A DNA stretch of 64,000 nt from Hanamia caeni (GCF_003721595.1 NZ_RJJR01000008.1:230926-294925), one strand, 5' to 3'; counted from the first letter of the stretch, positions 33,435 to 42,904 are shown. A program made the numbers and translations. The notes: generated by a model from the sequence alone, not told the origin.

Positions 33435-35675
33435 TTAATTCTCCGCCTTTGATGCGGGCCCTAAAATGTTTTCTACCTGTCGCAACGCTTTCATATTATT
33501 TTCCCTGAGCAATGAAGCGCTAACCTCCTTTTTTTCACTTGCCGTTAAGTGAAAATTCAATGGAGCCTCTCCCTCTAAAGTTTTCGGCACATACATAAAA
33601 GAAACGCGCTGAAGCTTATCGCCAAAAGATGATTTGAGGTACAAAAATTCATCGTCCTGGAAATAATCCTGGAGCGTAAACCAATTGGTTTGCATCATCG
33701 TAAAAGGATTGGTAATTATTTCCGAAATGCCACCGGTTTTATATCCCTTATCCCAGCTACCTTTTTTTCTTGACCTTACCTGGATTAATAATACACCGCG
33801 CGTATTTTCATTGATCCAATCTTTAAAAACATTTAAAAAACGATAAGAGGTTTCGGCGCCCGAATTGTCGCGCAGCCCGGCGTCCATCACATCAATGATA
33901 GGGCTGGAAGGAAGCCATACCGCGGGTAGTACATACGGATATGTGGCATTCATTCTCAGCGCGGTCAGCAGTCTCAAGTTCATTGGATCTTTGTGCTTAA
34001 AAAATGCAGCAAAATCAATTGCGTCCGGGCCGGTGACCAGCGAAGCGGAATCCCGCAAAGGCGATTGCATCATAAAGCTGATAGGCTGGGATGATATCAT
34101 CATTTTTTTAAAATCCCTTGTAATTGTTGAATTCAATATCAGTAAAGGAATCTTTGCCTGCCTTTCATCTTTTGCATAAAAGCCGAGTGGCTTGTCTAAA
34201 ACAAAATCCGTATTGTAATTCAGTTTTTCTTCAAATGCATATCCGCGATCTTTAACATAACGGTAGTGGCCATACGAAAATTTTTGCGAAGGGGAAATCA
34301 GGTCCCGCGTTATCAAAGACGAAAAAACCGGGTTGAGTAAGTCCTTTGAAATATTGTCAAGATATTTTTTGTTTAGAAGATCAATGCGGGCGCCATTCAA
34401 TTGTAGCCTGTATAACTCCCTAAAGTAGGCGGCCGCAAGCATCCCTCCTGAAGCCCCGGTCATGAGCGTTGTTTTTTTCATTATCCCGCCTCCGGTTATG
34501 CTATCCAATTCCTGCAATACACTCATTGAAAATGCTGCGCTTCTAACGCCGCCGCCGCTGAAATTAAAGAGTACCATCAGCGGCTTTTCCTCATGCTGGT
34601 TTTGCTTCCAGTGATTGAGTATGTAAATCATGTTTGCTTTATCAGCTTCTATTTTTGCGGGCGTGCTTAGCGCTTGCAGGCTTTTTAATGAATATTCCGG
34701 CCTGTGTTTTTTTGAGTAATCAAGGCCATATGCTTTATTTCGCGGATCTATCACATCGTATTGGTAAAGAATGTTCAACACCGTAAAAAGAAAAATAACG
34801 AATAGCAAACTCCAGCTTCTTAAAAAATAAGAAAGCGCTCCCATCACAGATATCAGGATGGCGAAAAATAAAAGAATGCTTGCTGATGCAGGAATCTGGA
34901 AAAAACGATTGTCAAGAAAAAAGGCAATAAACACCATAAAAATAAACGCCAAAAAAACGGACAGCATTGCCGAAAAATGATGCCGTTTAAAAATTACGTC
35001 TAAAAAATTTTGGCTGTAATGATTTACAGGCCTTACTTTTTTTACTTTAAATCTAATGCTCAGGTAATTTTTTACAGGCAGCCCAAAATCATCTGACACC
35101 ACTTTTTCTTCAGGCGTTTCGGGTATTTTGTTTTCATCCAAATCTGTTAAAACTGTGGGCAAAGTTCTTATAATGGTTCTGTCAGCTCCGAAGAAATACA
35201 GGAATGAAATTAAAAGCAGCAGGGAAAATCCGCCTGTAAATCCAAAAGCAATCAATAGAAATTGCTTCATTGGAATCAATTCTTTTACCTTGTCAAAATA
35301 CAAAGCCTCCACGAAGTAAAGGATTAAAAATGAAGCAGGGATGATGGCGTTGTTCAGGCAGTACTTTAAAAAAGGCTTGGAGCTTGTAGCTAAAAACCGG
35401 AATCTTCCGCTGTGTAAAATGAATGTTGTAATGTTCCAGCTCATGATAAAAACGCCTGCAGCCACACCGGTGATAGCAGCGCCTGCCATATTTACCGTTC
35501 CCAAATATTCAGGAGCAAGAAATAACGTATTGGCTCCGAAAGAACCCATGAAATAACCGGAAATCGTGAGAAACAATATTAGCCATAGTATTAATAATAC
35601 CTGTGATTTCCGGAAATGAAGCAGCAATAACTGAATCGGGAAAGAATAATAAAAATTGTGAAATATCTTTTTCAT
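33435..35675 (-). CDS. Membrane-anchored patatin-like phospholipase
   Basis: A 746-aa protein joining an integral-membrane N-terminal half to a patatin hydrolase domain. Residues 1-~310 hold about seven hydrophobic segments. The patatin domain has the oxyanion loop FSGGGVRS (374-379), the nucleophile elbow GASGG with Ser409, and the dyad Asp in DAGLRDN (Asp598). All catalytic elements are therefore intact. Patatins are Ser-Asp acyl hydrolases acting on phospholipids or other lipid esters. Which side of the membrane the active site faces is not evident. It lies on the minus strand between corA and ctaA. Confidence 0.88.
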   Translation of the reverse strand: MKKIFHNFYYSFPIQLLLLHFRKSQVLLILWLILFLTISGYFMGSFGANTLFLAPEYLGTVNMAGAAITGVAAGVFIMSWNITTFILHSGRFRFLATSSKPFLKYCLNNAIIPASFLILYFVEALYFDKVKELIPMKQFLLIAFGFTGGFSLLLLISFLYFFGADRTIIRTLPTVLTDLDENKIPETPEEKVVSDDFGLPVKNYLSIRFKVKKVRPVNHYSQNFLDVIFKRHHFSAMLSVFLAFIFMVFIAFFLDNRFFQIPASASILLFFAILISVMGALSYFLRSWSLLFVIFLFTVLNILYQYDVIDPRNKAYGLDYSKKHRPEYSLKSLQALSTPAKIEADKANMIYILNHWKQNQHEEKPLMVLFNFSGGGVRSAAFSMSVLQELDSITGGGIMKKTTLMTGASGGMLAAAYFRELYRLQLNGARIDLLNKKYLDNISKDLLNPVFSSLITRDLISPSQKFSYGHYRYVKDRGYAFEEKLNYNTDFVLDKPLGFYAKDERQAKIPLLILNSTITRDFKKMMISSQPISFMMQSPLRDSASLVTGPDAIDFAAFFKHKDPMNLRLLTALRMNATYPYVLPAVWLPSSPIIDVMDAGLRDNSGAETSYRFLNVFKDWINENTRGVLLIQVRSRKKGSWDKGYKTGGISEIITNPFTMMQTNWFTLQDYFQDDEFLYLKSSFGDKLQRVSFMYVPKTLEGEAPLNFHLTASEKKEVSASLLRENNMKALRQVENILGPASKAEN

Positions 35676-35694
35676 TTATTATTATTTCCAATCC

Positions 35695-36762
35695 TTAAAA
35701 AAAGTTTTGTTCTACGATAGCCGGCCTGAGGATGTACATCATAAAGACTATTGACATTAAAAAAATAATGGCTACGAATTGGTGAGCAACGCCAAACCAA
35801 ACCAAATTATCGCCGTAGGGTGAGGTAAGTACGGTTCCAATGCCCAGCAGCACCTGCAACGAAACCAGAAACATAGGTAGAAATTTTGTTCTGGAGAATA
35901 ACGCGCTTCCCCTGAACTTTCTTGCATATACTGTCCAGATAACTACCAGTACCAAAAGCGTATAGGCAAATCCACGATGAATAAACTGCACCATAATCCT
36001 GTTATCTAAAAAATTTTTCCACCCCGGCGATAGTCTGTTTATAGAATCCGGCAGCCATTGCCCGTTAATAGTAGGCCACGTGGGCGCGGATGTTGCAGCA
36101 TGCAAGCCTGCCATAAATGCACCATATATTAATTGAAAAAAAAGAACAATCAAAATGACCCAGGTAATATTGCGAAGCTGCCAGTTATAATTTTTCATCG
36201 CAGACGGAACAGAGATGCTTAAGGCAAACCAAAAAGTATAACACAACAATACCAGGGCTGCCATAAAATGGGTGGCTAATTTTACATGATCCACAAAGAG
36301 GCGATCTGGCACGAGGCCGCTGGCCACCATTATCCAGCCAATGGCCCCCTGTATCATTCCCAGTAAAAACAAAATCACAAACGGGATGATCATGTCTTTT
36401 TTAAATTGTTTTTTAATGAGGAAATAAAAAAATCCTACCAGGAATACCAGGCCCATTAATCGCGCCCAGTTGCGGTGCAACCATTCCCAGAAAAATATTC
36501 TTTTAAAATCGCTTAAAGAAAAATCCGCGTGGATGTGGCGGAATTGGTCAGTGCTTTTATATTTTGAAAATTCGGTAACCCAATCAGCGTGATTCAGTGG
36601 CGGAAGCGCACCTGTTATCGGATTCCATTCAGTGATGCTCAACCCGGATTCTGTAAGCCGGGTAATGCCGCCCAATACAATTTGAATTACCAGCATGCCT
36701 ACGCCGATATAAAGCCATATAGCAATATTCCTGTTTGTTTTTTTCAATATGATCTCAGCCAT
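35695..36762 (-). CDS. ctaA: Heme A synthase (COX15/CtaA family)
   Basis: Oxidises the heme O methyl group to make heme A for cytochrome oxidase. The 355-aa polytopic protein has about eight membrane helices. Family marks include GGITRLTESGLSITEWNPITGALPPL, the FWEWLHRNWARLMG segment with likely heme-ligand His residues, DHVKLATHF and the later MVQFIHRGFAY. It is followed on the same strand by the patatin gene after 19 bases. ctaB and oxidase genes are not in the window. Confidence 0.95.
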   Translation of the reverse strand: MAEIILKKTNRNIAIWLYIGVGMLVIQIVLGGITRLTESGLSITEWNPITGALPPLNHADWVTEFSKYKSTDQFRHIHADFSLSDFKRIFFWEWLHRNWARLMGLVFLVGFFYFLIKKQFKKDMIIPFVILFLLGMIQGAIGWIMVASGLVPDRLFVDHVKLATHFMAALVLLCYTFWFALSISVPSAMKNYNWQLRNITWVILIVLFFQLIYGAFMAGLHAATSAPTWPTINGQWLPDSINRLSPGWKNFLDNRIMVQFIHRGFAYTLLVLVVIWTVYARKFRGSALFSRTKFLPMFLVSLQVLLGIGTVLTSPYGDNLVWFGVAHQFVAIIFLMSIVFMMYILRPAIVEQNFF

Positions 36763-36813
36763 CGATTCTGGTTTTGTGATTTTGGATTTCTCTTATAAAT
36801 AAAATAGACCCTT

Positions 36814-36821
36814 CAAAGGTA
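36814..36821 (-). promoter_or_regulatory. -7 promoter element for ctaA
   Basis: Minus-strand TACCTTTG fits TAnnTTTG, 51 bases before the ctaA ATG. It is divergent from the rnhB element about 85 bases away. Confidence 0.5.
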
Positions 36822-36906
36822 GCCATGAGCGGCATAGCTTTCCTATTTAGATGCTTTTAAAATTACATGTTGAAAACTTAATGAATGCTTAATTAAAAGT
36901 GATCGC

Positions 36907-36914
36907 TACTTTTG
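36907..36914 (+). promoter_or_regulatory. -7 promoter element for rnhB
   Basis: TACTTTTG fits TAnnTTTG, 16 bases before the TTG start codon of rnhB, which supports that start. Confidence 0.55.
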
Positions 36915-36930
36915 AACAAATTTTTCTGAT

Positions 36931-37542
36931 TTGCTGCTTCCTTTTTTTCATAATAAATTTCTTGAAGCCGGTGTGGATGAGGTAGGCAGGGGATGCTATG
37001 CCGGGCCTGTATATGCGGCCGCTGTCATTCTTCCGAAATCTTTTTATCATCCCTTATTAAATGATTCAAAAGAGCTTACCAGGGAACAGCGAAATGAATT
37101 AAGGCCTGTGATTGAACAAGAATGTTATGCATTTTCTGTAGCAAGTGTTTCAAATACGGAGATTGATCGTATTAATATATTACAGGCCTCTTTTAAGGCG
37201 ATGCATCTTGCTTTGAATAAGCTGAAACGCACGCCTGAATTGCTTTTGGTAGATGGAAACCGGTTTAAAAGATATAAACAATTGCCCCATCAATGCATTA
37301 TAAAAGGCGACGGCATCTACGCCTCCATTGCCGCGGCAAGCGTGTTGGCAAAATGCTACCGTGATGAGTATATGGAAAATCTTCATGAAAAATATACCAT
37401 GTATTACTGGAACAAAAATAAAGGCTATGGTACGCGCGAACACAGGACTGCTATAGAAGCACACGGATTATGCCGGTATCACCGCAAAAGCTTTAATATC
37501 TGGCCGGTCTTTGAAAGTGAAGAAGTATTGTGCATGGATTAA
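36931..37542 (+). CDS. rnhB: Ribonuclease HII
   Basis: Removes ribonucleotides from DNA and RNA-DNA hybrids. The 203-aa protein carries the DEVGRGCYAGP motif (catalytic Asp16 and Glu17), LLLVDGNRF, and IKGDGIYASIAAASVLAKCYRD with a further acidic ligand. The start is TTG at 36931; no in-frame ATG lies between it and the catalytic motif, and the promoter element 16 bases upstream fits. The normal family length supports it. Confidence 0.95.
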   Translation: MLLPFFHNKFLEAGVDEVGRGCYAGPVYAAAVILPKSFYHPLLNDSKELTREQRNELRPVIEQECYAFSVASVSNTEIDRINILQASFKAMHLALNKLKRTPELLLVDGNRFKRYKQLPHQCIIKGDGIYASIAAASVLAKCYRDEYMENLHEKYTMYYWNKNKGYGTREHRTAIEAHGLCRYHRKSFNIWPVFESEEVLCMD

Positions 37543-37618
37543 AATAAAAAAATGGTTATTTGTTTGTCTGCTGTAAGTTGCTGATGGAATCGGCTTTGCT
37601 CCCCTGTTCAACAACCAA

Positions 37619-38227
37619 TTATGCGGCCCATTCTCCCAAACCTTCACGAAGTACCATCCAATCGTCGGTAGTGCAATCTATAATAGTAGATGGAATAATC
37701 CCCCCGGGGCCTCCGTCAATTACAATATCTACCAGGTTTCCAAAGGTTGCATAAATTATTTCGGGATCTGTAAGCTCTTCCACCATTTCGCCCGGAAGGG
37801 ATGCGCTAAGAATCGGATTGTCAAGCTGCTGAAGAATAGTTTGGCAAATAACGTTATTGGGCACACGTAAACCAATAGTTTCTTTTTTACTTTTCAAAAT
37901 TTTTGGCACTTGCTTGCTGGCCGGCAAAATAAAAGTATAAGGGCCGGGAAGATACATTTTCAGCATCCTGTACAGTGGTGTATCAATACTTTTCGTATAA
38001 TCACTGAGGTGGCTTAGATCGCGGCAGATAAACGAAAGCTGCGATTTTTTCGGATCAATTTTTTTAATCCGGCAAATTCTTTCCACCGCTTTAGGATGAT
38101 GAATGTCGCATCCCAGTCCATAGATGGTGTCTGTAGGGTAAATAATTATTCCCCCATCTTTCAAACATTCAGTAACCTGCTTCACAATTCTGGCCTGGGG
38201 ATTTACAGGATGAATAGATAATAGCAT
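37619..38227 (-). CDS. L-threonylcarbamoyladenylate synthase (Sua5/YciO/YrdC family)
   Basis: A 202-aa protein of the TsaC/YrdC type, making the threonylcarbamoyl-AMP used for t6A37 in tRNAs decoding ANN codons. Landmarks: GGIIIYPTDTIYGLGCDIHHPKAVERICRIKKIDPKKSQLSFIC (the KR...K-S-N-like nucleotide site), LPGPYTFILPASKQVP, and GLRVPNNVICQTIL, ending ILSASLPGE in place of the more usual SAN. YciO-type relatives look very similar, so activity is likely but not certain. The promoter element is 16 bases upstream. Confidence 0.88.
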   Translation of the reverse strand: MLLSIHPVNPQARIVKQVTECLKDGGIIIYPTDTIYGLGCDIHHPKAVERICRIKKIDPKKSQLSFICRDLSHLSDYTKSIDTPLYRMLKMYLPGPYTFILPASKQVPKILKSKKETIGLRVPNNVICQTILQQLDNPILSASLPGEMVEELTDPEIIYATFGNLVDIVIDGGPGGIIPSTIIDCTTDDWMVLREGLGEWAA

Positions 38228-38243
38228 AAAAAAAGATTTAAAA

Positions 38244-38251
38244 CAAAGATA
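38244..38251 (-). promoter_or_regulatory. -7 promoter element for the Sua5/YrdC gene
   Basis: Minus-strand TATCTTTG, 16 bases before the ATG at 38227; strong TAnnTTTG match. Confidence 0.55.
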
Positions 38252-38329
38252 ATTTTTATTTTATCGCTCATTTAATACCGGTATAAACACTTGCTCCTTT
38301 ATGAAATACAGCAATCGGCTATAATCTTT

Positions 38330-38337
38330 TACTTTTG
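38330..38337 (+). promoter_or_regulatory. -7 promoter element for the PfkB kinase gene
   Basis: TACTTTTG fits TAnnTTTG, 20 bases before the ATG at 38358. Confidence 0.55.
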
Positions 38338-38357
38338 CACCGATTTAAAAAACTCTT

Positions 38358-39281
38358 ATGGCAATTATCACTCTTGGCACTATGGCATTTGACGCTATTG
38401 AAACACCTTTTGGCAAAATTGATAAAATTGTGGGCGGGTCGGCCACTTATGTAGCGTATGCTGCCAGCCATTTAACTAACCCGGTTCAGCAGATTTCGAT
38501 CGTAGGAAATGATTTTCCGGAAGAAGAAATGAACGAATTAAAAAGCCGCGGCGTAGATCTTTCCGGCGTAGAGGTGGTTCCCGATCAAAAATCTTTTTTC
38601 TGGAGCGGCAAATATCATCTCGACATGAATTCACGGGATACATTGGTTACCGATCTGAATGTGCTTGCCAATTTTAATCCCAAAGTGCCTGAACAATACC
38701 AGGATGCAAAATATTTAATGTTAGGAAACCTGATGCCCAGCCTGCAATTGAGCGTGATTGAGCAATTGCGCACCAGGCCGGAGCTGGTAGTACTCGATAC
38801 AATGAACTTTTGGATGGAAACCGCGATGGCTGATTTGAAAAAAGTTTTGCAAAAAGTAGATGTTTTATTAATAAACGACAGTGAAGCGCGCCAGCTCAGC
38901 GGGGAATACTCTATTGTAAAAAGCGCCAAATCCATTTTAAAAATGGGCCCTAGATTTCTTATCATAAAAAAAGGAGAGCACGGGGCTTTATTGTTTCATC
39001 AAAACGAAGTTTTTTTCGCGCCTGCTTTGCCGCTTGAAGAAGTATTTGACCCTACAGGCGCCGGCGATGCATTTGCCGGAGGTTTTATCGGGCATATTGA
39101 TCATACCAAAAATATCAGTTTCGAAAATATGAAAACTGCCATCATTGTAGGTTCGGCCATGGCAAGTTTTTGTGTGGAAGCTTTTGGGCCACAGCGTTTA
39201 AAAGAAATTTCCAGGAAGGATATTGAGTTAAGGTTAGAAGAATTTGTGCAACTGGTAAATTTTGATATTTCCCTTGTTTGA
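38358..39281 (+). CDS. PfkB-family carbohydrate/nucleoside kinase
   Basis: A 307-aa ribokinase-fold kinase. The N-terminal region has IDKIVGGSATYVAYAASHL (substrate-binding Gly-Gly), and the C-terminal PfkB signature is DPTGAGDAFAGGFIGH with likely catalytic Asp237. PfkB members phosphorylate ribose, fructose, adenosine and similar compounds; the long unspecific middle does not identify the substrate. It is a common Bacteroidota core gene and has its own promoter. A small membrane protein gene follows 25 bases later. Confidence 0.92.
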   Translation: MAIITLGTMAFDAIETPFGKIDKIVGGSATYVAYAASHLTNPVQQISIVGNDFPEEEMNELKSRGVDLSGVEVVPDQKSFFWSGKYHLDMNSRDTLVTDLNVLANFNPKVPEQYQDAKYLMLGNLMPSLQLSVIEQLRTRPELVVLDTMNFWMETAMADLKKVLQKVDVLLINDSEARQLSGEYSIVKSAKSILKMGPRFLIIKKGEHGALLFHQNEVFFAPALPLEEVFDPTGAGDAFAGGFIGHIDHTKNISFENMKTAIIVGSAMASFCVEAFGPQRLKEISRKDIELRLEEFVQLVNFDISLV

Positions 39282-39306
39282 TTAAATATAAAATTAATTT
39301 CAGGCA

Positions 39307-39597
39307 ATGCTTGACCTAATTGTACTCTATTTTCTTACAAAAGAAATCGGCAGGATCGCCTTAAGAAAAGGACTTAAGCCAATCCGGTGGAAAATTTATA
39401 CCGTTGTCTCATGGCTCGTTTCCGAGATAATAGGATTAATTTTTGGGCTCATGATTTTTAAGCCCGATAATATTTTTTCAATTATCATGGTGGCGCTAAC
39501 TTTTGCGGTCACAAGTTATTTTATTATCAAGGCCCAGCTAAACCGGCTGCCTGATAACAATTTTGATGATGACATCAATAATTTGGGAAGCTCTTAA
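39307..39597 (+). CDS. Small membrane protein, function unknown
   Basis: A 96-aa protein with two clear hydrophobic segments (~35-50 and ~56-75) plus an N-terminal hydrophobic stretch, and a polar acidic tail (NNFDDDINNLGSS). I recognise no domain. It follows the PfkB gene after 25 bases in the same direction and is probably co-transcribed. Coding composition looks genuine. Confidence 0.65.
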   Translation: MLDLIVLYFLTKEIGRIALRKGLKPIRWKIYTVVSWLVSEIIGLIFGLMIFKPDNIFSIIMVALTFAVTSYFIIKAQLNRLPDNNFDDDINNLGSS

Positions 39598-39731
39598 TAT
39601 TTGCCGTTCTATTTATCGAAAGAACCCGATTTAAGGGAACGCTGCCAGGCCAATCCGTTCAAAAAAGGCAGAAGATATAATGATATAGATTTTATTTTCA
39701 TTATTTTTAGCCATAAAATTTAATTTCTCTT

Positions 39732-40442
39732 GTGTGGTTGTTGAAAAACATCTTTCTTTCCAGGAATAAACGGAATTTTCGGAAACAATTGCGTAACGTT
39801 TTGGGCTTTTCTCCCCGCCGGTTAAACCTATATCAAACCGCACTTAGTCACCGCTCAGTGCGCGAAGGTTCGGATGAGAATAACGAACGCCTCGAATACC
39901 TTGGAGATGCTGTTATCAGCGCCATAGTAGCTGATTATCTTTTTATGAGATACCCCTATAAAGATGAAGGTTTTTTGACGGAGATGAGAAGCAAAATGGT
40001 GAACCGCAATCAGCTTAATGAAATTGCGGTAAAAATCGGCTTAAAAAAAATTACCCTCTTTAATCATTTCGACCATTCGCTGAAAATATCACAAATTTTT
40101 GGAAATACATTGGAAGCCCTTGCCGGAGCCATTTATATCGATAAGGGATATGCTCAAACAAAAAAATGGGTAACCCAAAGAATCATAGCACCTCACTTAT
40201 TTATGCAGGATTTAGAAAACCTGGATATCAATCAAAAGAATAAATTATATGGCTGGGCAAATAAGCACGGCAAGGTTCTTGAGTTCGAAACTCTTGATGA
40301 AAGCCTAGAAAACGGCCGCAGGTTATTCACGATTGGCGCAATGGTAGATGGCGTGCTGGTTGCCGAAGCCAAAGCATTCAATAAGAAAGATGCGAGCCAG
40401 ATTGCGGCTCAGATAGCCATTGAAAAATTGCACCTGTCATGA
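39732..40442 (+). CDS. rnc: Ribonuclease III
   Basis: Cuts double-stranded RNA in rRNA and mRNA processing. The 236-aa protein has the catalytic signature ERLEYLGDAV (52-61) and the second acidic motif NTLEALAGAIYIDKG, followed by a double-stranded RNA-binding domain (~165-235). The start is taken as GTG at 39732; the alternative TTG codons just after would remove only a few residues. It overlaps gpsA by four bases (ATGA), implying translational coupling. The acpP and fabF genes that often precede rnc are absent. Confidence 0.95.
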   Translation: MWLLKNIFLSRNKRNFRKQLRNVLGFSPRRLNLYQTALSHRSVREGSDENNERLEYLGDAVISAIVADYLFMRYPYKDEGFLTEMRSKMVNRNQLNEIAVKIGLKKITLFNHFDHSLKISQIFGNTLEALAGAIYIDKGYAQTKKWVTQRIIAPHLFMQDLENLDINQKNKLYGWANKHGKVLEFETLDESLENGRRLFTIGAMVDGVLVAEAKAFNKKDASQIAAQIAIEKLHLS

Positions 40443-41479
40443 AATTTGGAATCATAGGAAGCGGTAGTTGGGGCACGGCCATTGCCAAAATATTGACGGA
40501 TAATAAAAACCAGATTAACTGGTGGATAAGAAGTGATTCCAATATAAATAGTTTTAAAAAACGCCGTTATAATCCACATTATTTAAGCAATACTTTATTC
40601 GATACAGGCCTTTTAAATTTTTCCAGCAGCGCCGGAGAAGTGATTGAAAAAAGCGATGTGGTGGTGATTGTGATTCCTTCCTCTTTTGTAGCTGACATTT
40701 TAAATGCCCTTCCTGCGGATATTTTCAACGGGAAAAAGATTTTATCAGCAGTAAAAGGAGTTTTACCCGAGAAAAATATTTTGCTGAATGAATATCTTAA
40801 ACGTCATTTTGATGTTGAATTAAATAATTATTTTACCGTGCTGGGGCCATGCCACGCTGAAGAAATAGCCGCTGAAAAACTATCCTATCTTACTTTTACC
40901 GGCATAGACGAAAAGGCCACTAAAGAAATTTCTTTTTATTTTAAAACGCCTTATTTAAATCCTGTTTGCAATTCAGATATCTATGGCGTGCAATATGCTG
41001 CGGTGCTTAAGAATATTTATGCCATCGGAGCCGGAATTGCACATGGGCTTGAATATGGCGATAACTTTTTGAGTGTGCTTATTGCTAACAGCGCCGATGA
41101 GATGGCAGGCTTCTTAAGAAAATCAGGAATCGAAAACGTTGTCGTTGGGTCAATCGAACATCACGGGTCACCGGAAAACCAACAAATACGAACCAACTAT
41201 GCAGCTTCAGTATATTTGGGGGATTTGCTGGTAACCTGTTATTCACTCTTTAGCCGAAACCGTACTTTTGGCAACATGATTGGAAAAGGCTATTCGGTGC
41301 AAACTGCCCAGCTTGAAATGAGTATGGTGGCCGAAGGGTATAATGCCAGTAAGTGCATGTTTCTTATCAATAAAAAAGTGAAAGCTGAAATGCCAATTGC
41401 AGAAACCATCTATAAAATCCTGTGGAATGGATTGACACCAGCCGATGGTTTTGAAATAATAGAAAATGTGCTGGTTTAA
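40439..41479 (+). CDS. gpsA: Glycerol-3-phosphate dehydrogenase [NAD(P)+]
   Basis: Reduces dihydroxyacetone phosphate to glycerol 3-phosphate, the backbone of phospholipids. The 346-aa protein shows the Rossmann motif GIIGSGSWGTA (7-14), the LSAVKGVLPE segment, LGPCHAEEIA, and the substrate-lysine region YAAVLKNIYAIGAGIAHGLEYGDN. Normal length. Its ATG overlaps the rnc stop. A beta-helix lipoprotein gene starts 33 bases after the stop. Confidence 0.95.
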   Translation: MKFGIIGSGSWGTAIAKILTDNKNQINWWIRSDSNINSFKKRRYNPHYLSNTLFDTGLLNFSSSAGEVIEKSDVVVIVIPSSFVADILNALPADIFNGKKILSAVKGVLPEKNILLNEYLKRHFDVELNNYFTVLGPCHAEEIAAEKLSYLTFTGIDEKATKEISFYFKTPYLNPVCNSDIYGVQYAAVLKNIYAIGAGIAHGLEYGDNFLSVLIANSADEMAGFLRKSGIENVVVGSIEHHGSPENQQIRTNYAASVYLGDLLVTCYSLFSRNRTFGNMIGKGYSVQTAQLEMSMVAEGYNASKCMFLINKKVKAEMPIAETIYKILWNGLTPADGFEIIENVLV

Positions 41480-41512
41480 ATAATTATCTGGAAATACTAA
41501 TCAATAAGCAGT

Positions 41513-42898
41513 TTGAAATCGGCCATTACCATATGTATTCTTTTGATTTTTTTTTCATGCACAAAAGACGGATTTATTACAAGTCCGGATGCTTCTGTGT
41601 CCACCAGTTCAGATACCTTGTTTTTTGATACCGTTTTCACGAATGTTGGTTCAATAACACAATCTTTTAAAGTTTTCAATAGCAATAACCAGAAGCTGAA
41701 AATTTCAAGTATCAGGCTTACAGGAGGGCCTTCTTCCGCCTTTAAAATAAATATCGACGGCGTAGCATCTCCACAAATCAATGATATCGAAATCAATAAA
41801 AATGACAGTATTTATATTTTTGTTCAGGTAAATGTTGATCCCACTTCTTCCACGCTTCCCTTCATTTTGAGAGACAGCATTCAGATAAATTATAATGGAA
41901 ATAATAAATGGGTGCAACTGCAGGCCTACGGCCAGAACGCAATTTTTTATAAAAATAAAATCATTGATAAAAACACAACCTGGACCAATACATTACCATA
42001 CGTCATTTTAGGAGGAATACAGGTGGATACAGGAAAAACGCTGCAAATAGAGGCGGGAACAAAAATTTATTTACATGCTGATGCGCCATTTTTAGTAGAC
42101 GGAACTTTAATAGTGCGCGGCACAAAAAATGAACCGGTGATATTTGCGGGAGACAGGCTGGATGCGGATTACAAAGATTTGCCCGCAGGCTGGCCCGGGA
42201 TTTATTTCCGCAATACCAGTGAAAATAATTCAATGATGCATTCTATTATCAAAAATGCTTACCAGGGCCTCATTGTTCAAAATCTTCCTGCTGCTTCCAA
42301 TCCAAAGCTTCAAATATCACGGTGTATTATTAATAATATTTACGATGCAGGAATTGTTGGAATCAATTCTAACATCGAGGCAGACAACTGCCTTGTATAT
42401 AATTGCGGGAAAAATATCAGCCTGCAATATGGGGGCCATTATCGGTTCACCAATTGCACGGTGGCCTCCTTTGGAAACCTTTATATTTCTCATGTGGATC
42501 CGGTTTTAAGCATTTATAATTATTTGCCGGAAACAACGGGCAGCGCAACTTCGCCCCTCAATGCAGTGTTTCAAAATTGTATTTTTTGGGGCGAAGGAGG
42601 GTCTGTTGATAACGAGATTGTTTTGAAAGAGGAAGGCTCGTCCAGCTTTGAGACGATTTTTGACCACTGTTTATACAAGGCAAAGGATGAAATCCCTAAC
42701 GCCACTTTTATTTCTTCCATAAAAAACGAATCACCACTATTTGACAGCATTAATATTTCAAAAAATATTTATGATTTTCATTTTAAGAATCATCCTGCCT
42801 CACCGGCCGTAGACGCAGGCGTGGCGTCTCCATTTATTTATGATTTGGAGGATAAAAAACGGGATGCAAAGCCTGACATCGGTTGCTACGAGCGCTGA
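41513..42898 (+). CDS. Lipoprotein with beta-sandwich and right-handed beta-helix regions, function unknown
   Basis: A 461-aa exported lipoprotein. The start is TTG (no closer ATG), giving a short signal peptide with lipobox FFSC (Cys16). The N-terminal ~25-140 looks like an immunoglobulin-like beta-sandwich (TLFFDTVFTNVGSITQSFKVFN). From ~150 to 420 the pattern of repeating short strands (IQVDTGKTLQIEAGTKIY, GTLIVRGTKNEPVIFAGD, and later SRCIINNIYDAGIVGINSN) fits a right-handed parallel beta-helix. It ends PDIGCYER, a terminus seen in such Bacteroidota proteins. No catalytic residue set is evident, so binding or enzymatic roles cannot be told apart. Confidence 0.75.
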   Translation: MKSAITICILLIFFSCTKDGFITSPDASVSTSSDTLFFDTVFTNVGSITQSFKVFNSNNQKLKISSIRLTGGPSSAFKINIDGVASPQINDIEINKNDSIYIFVQVNVDPTSSTLPFILRDSIQINYNGNNKWVQLQAYGQNAIFYKNKIIDKNTTWTNTLPYVILGGIQVDTGKTLQIEAGTKIYLHADAPFLVDGTLIVRGTKNEPVIFAGDRLDADYKDLPAGWPGIYFRNTSENNSMMHSIIKNAYQGLIVQNLPAASNPKLQISRCIINNIYDAGIVGINSNIEADNCLVYNCGKNISLQYGGHYRFTNCTVASFGNLYISHVDPVLSIYNYLPETTGSATSPLNAVFQNCIFWGEGGSVDNEIVLKEEGSSSFETIFDHCLYKAKDEIPNATFISSIKNESPLFDSINISKNIYDFHFKNHPASPAVDAGVASPFIYDLEDKKRDAKPDIGCYER

Positions 42899-42904
42899 TT
42901 TACC

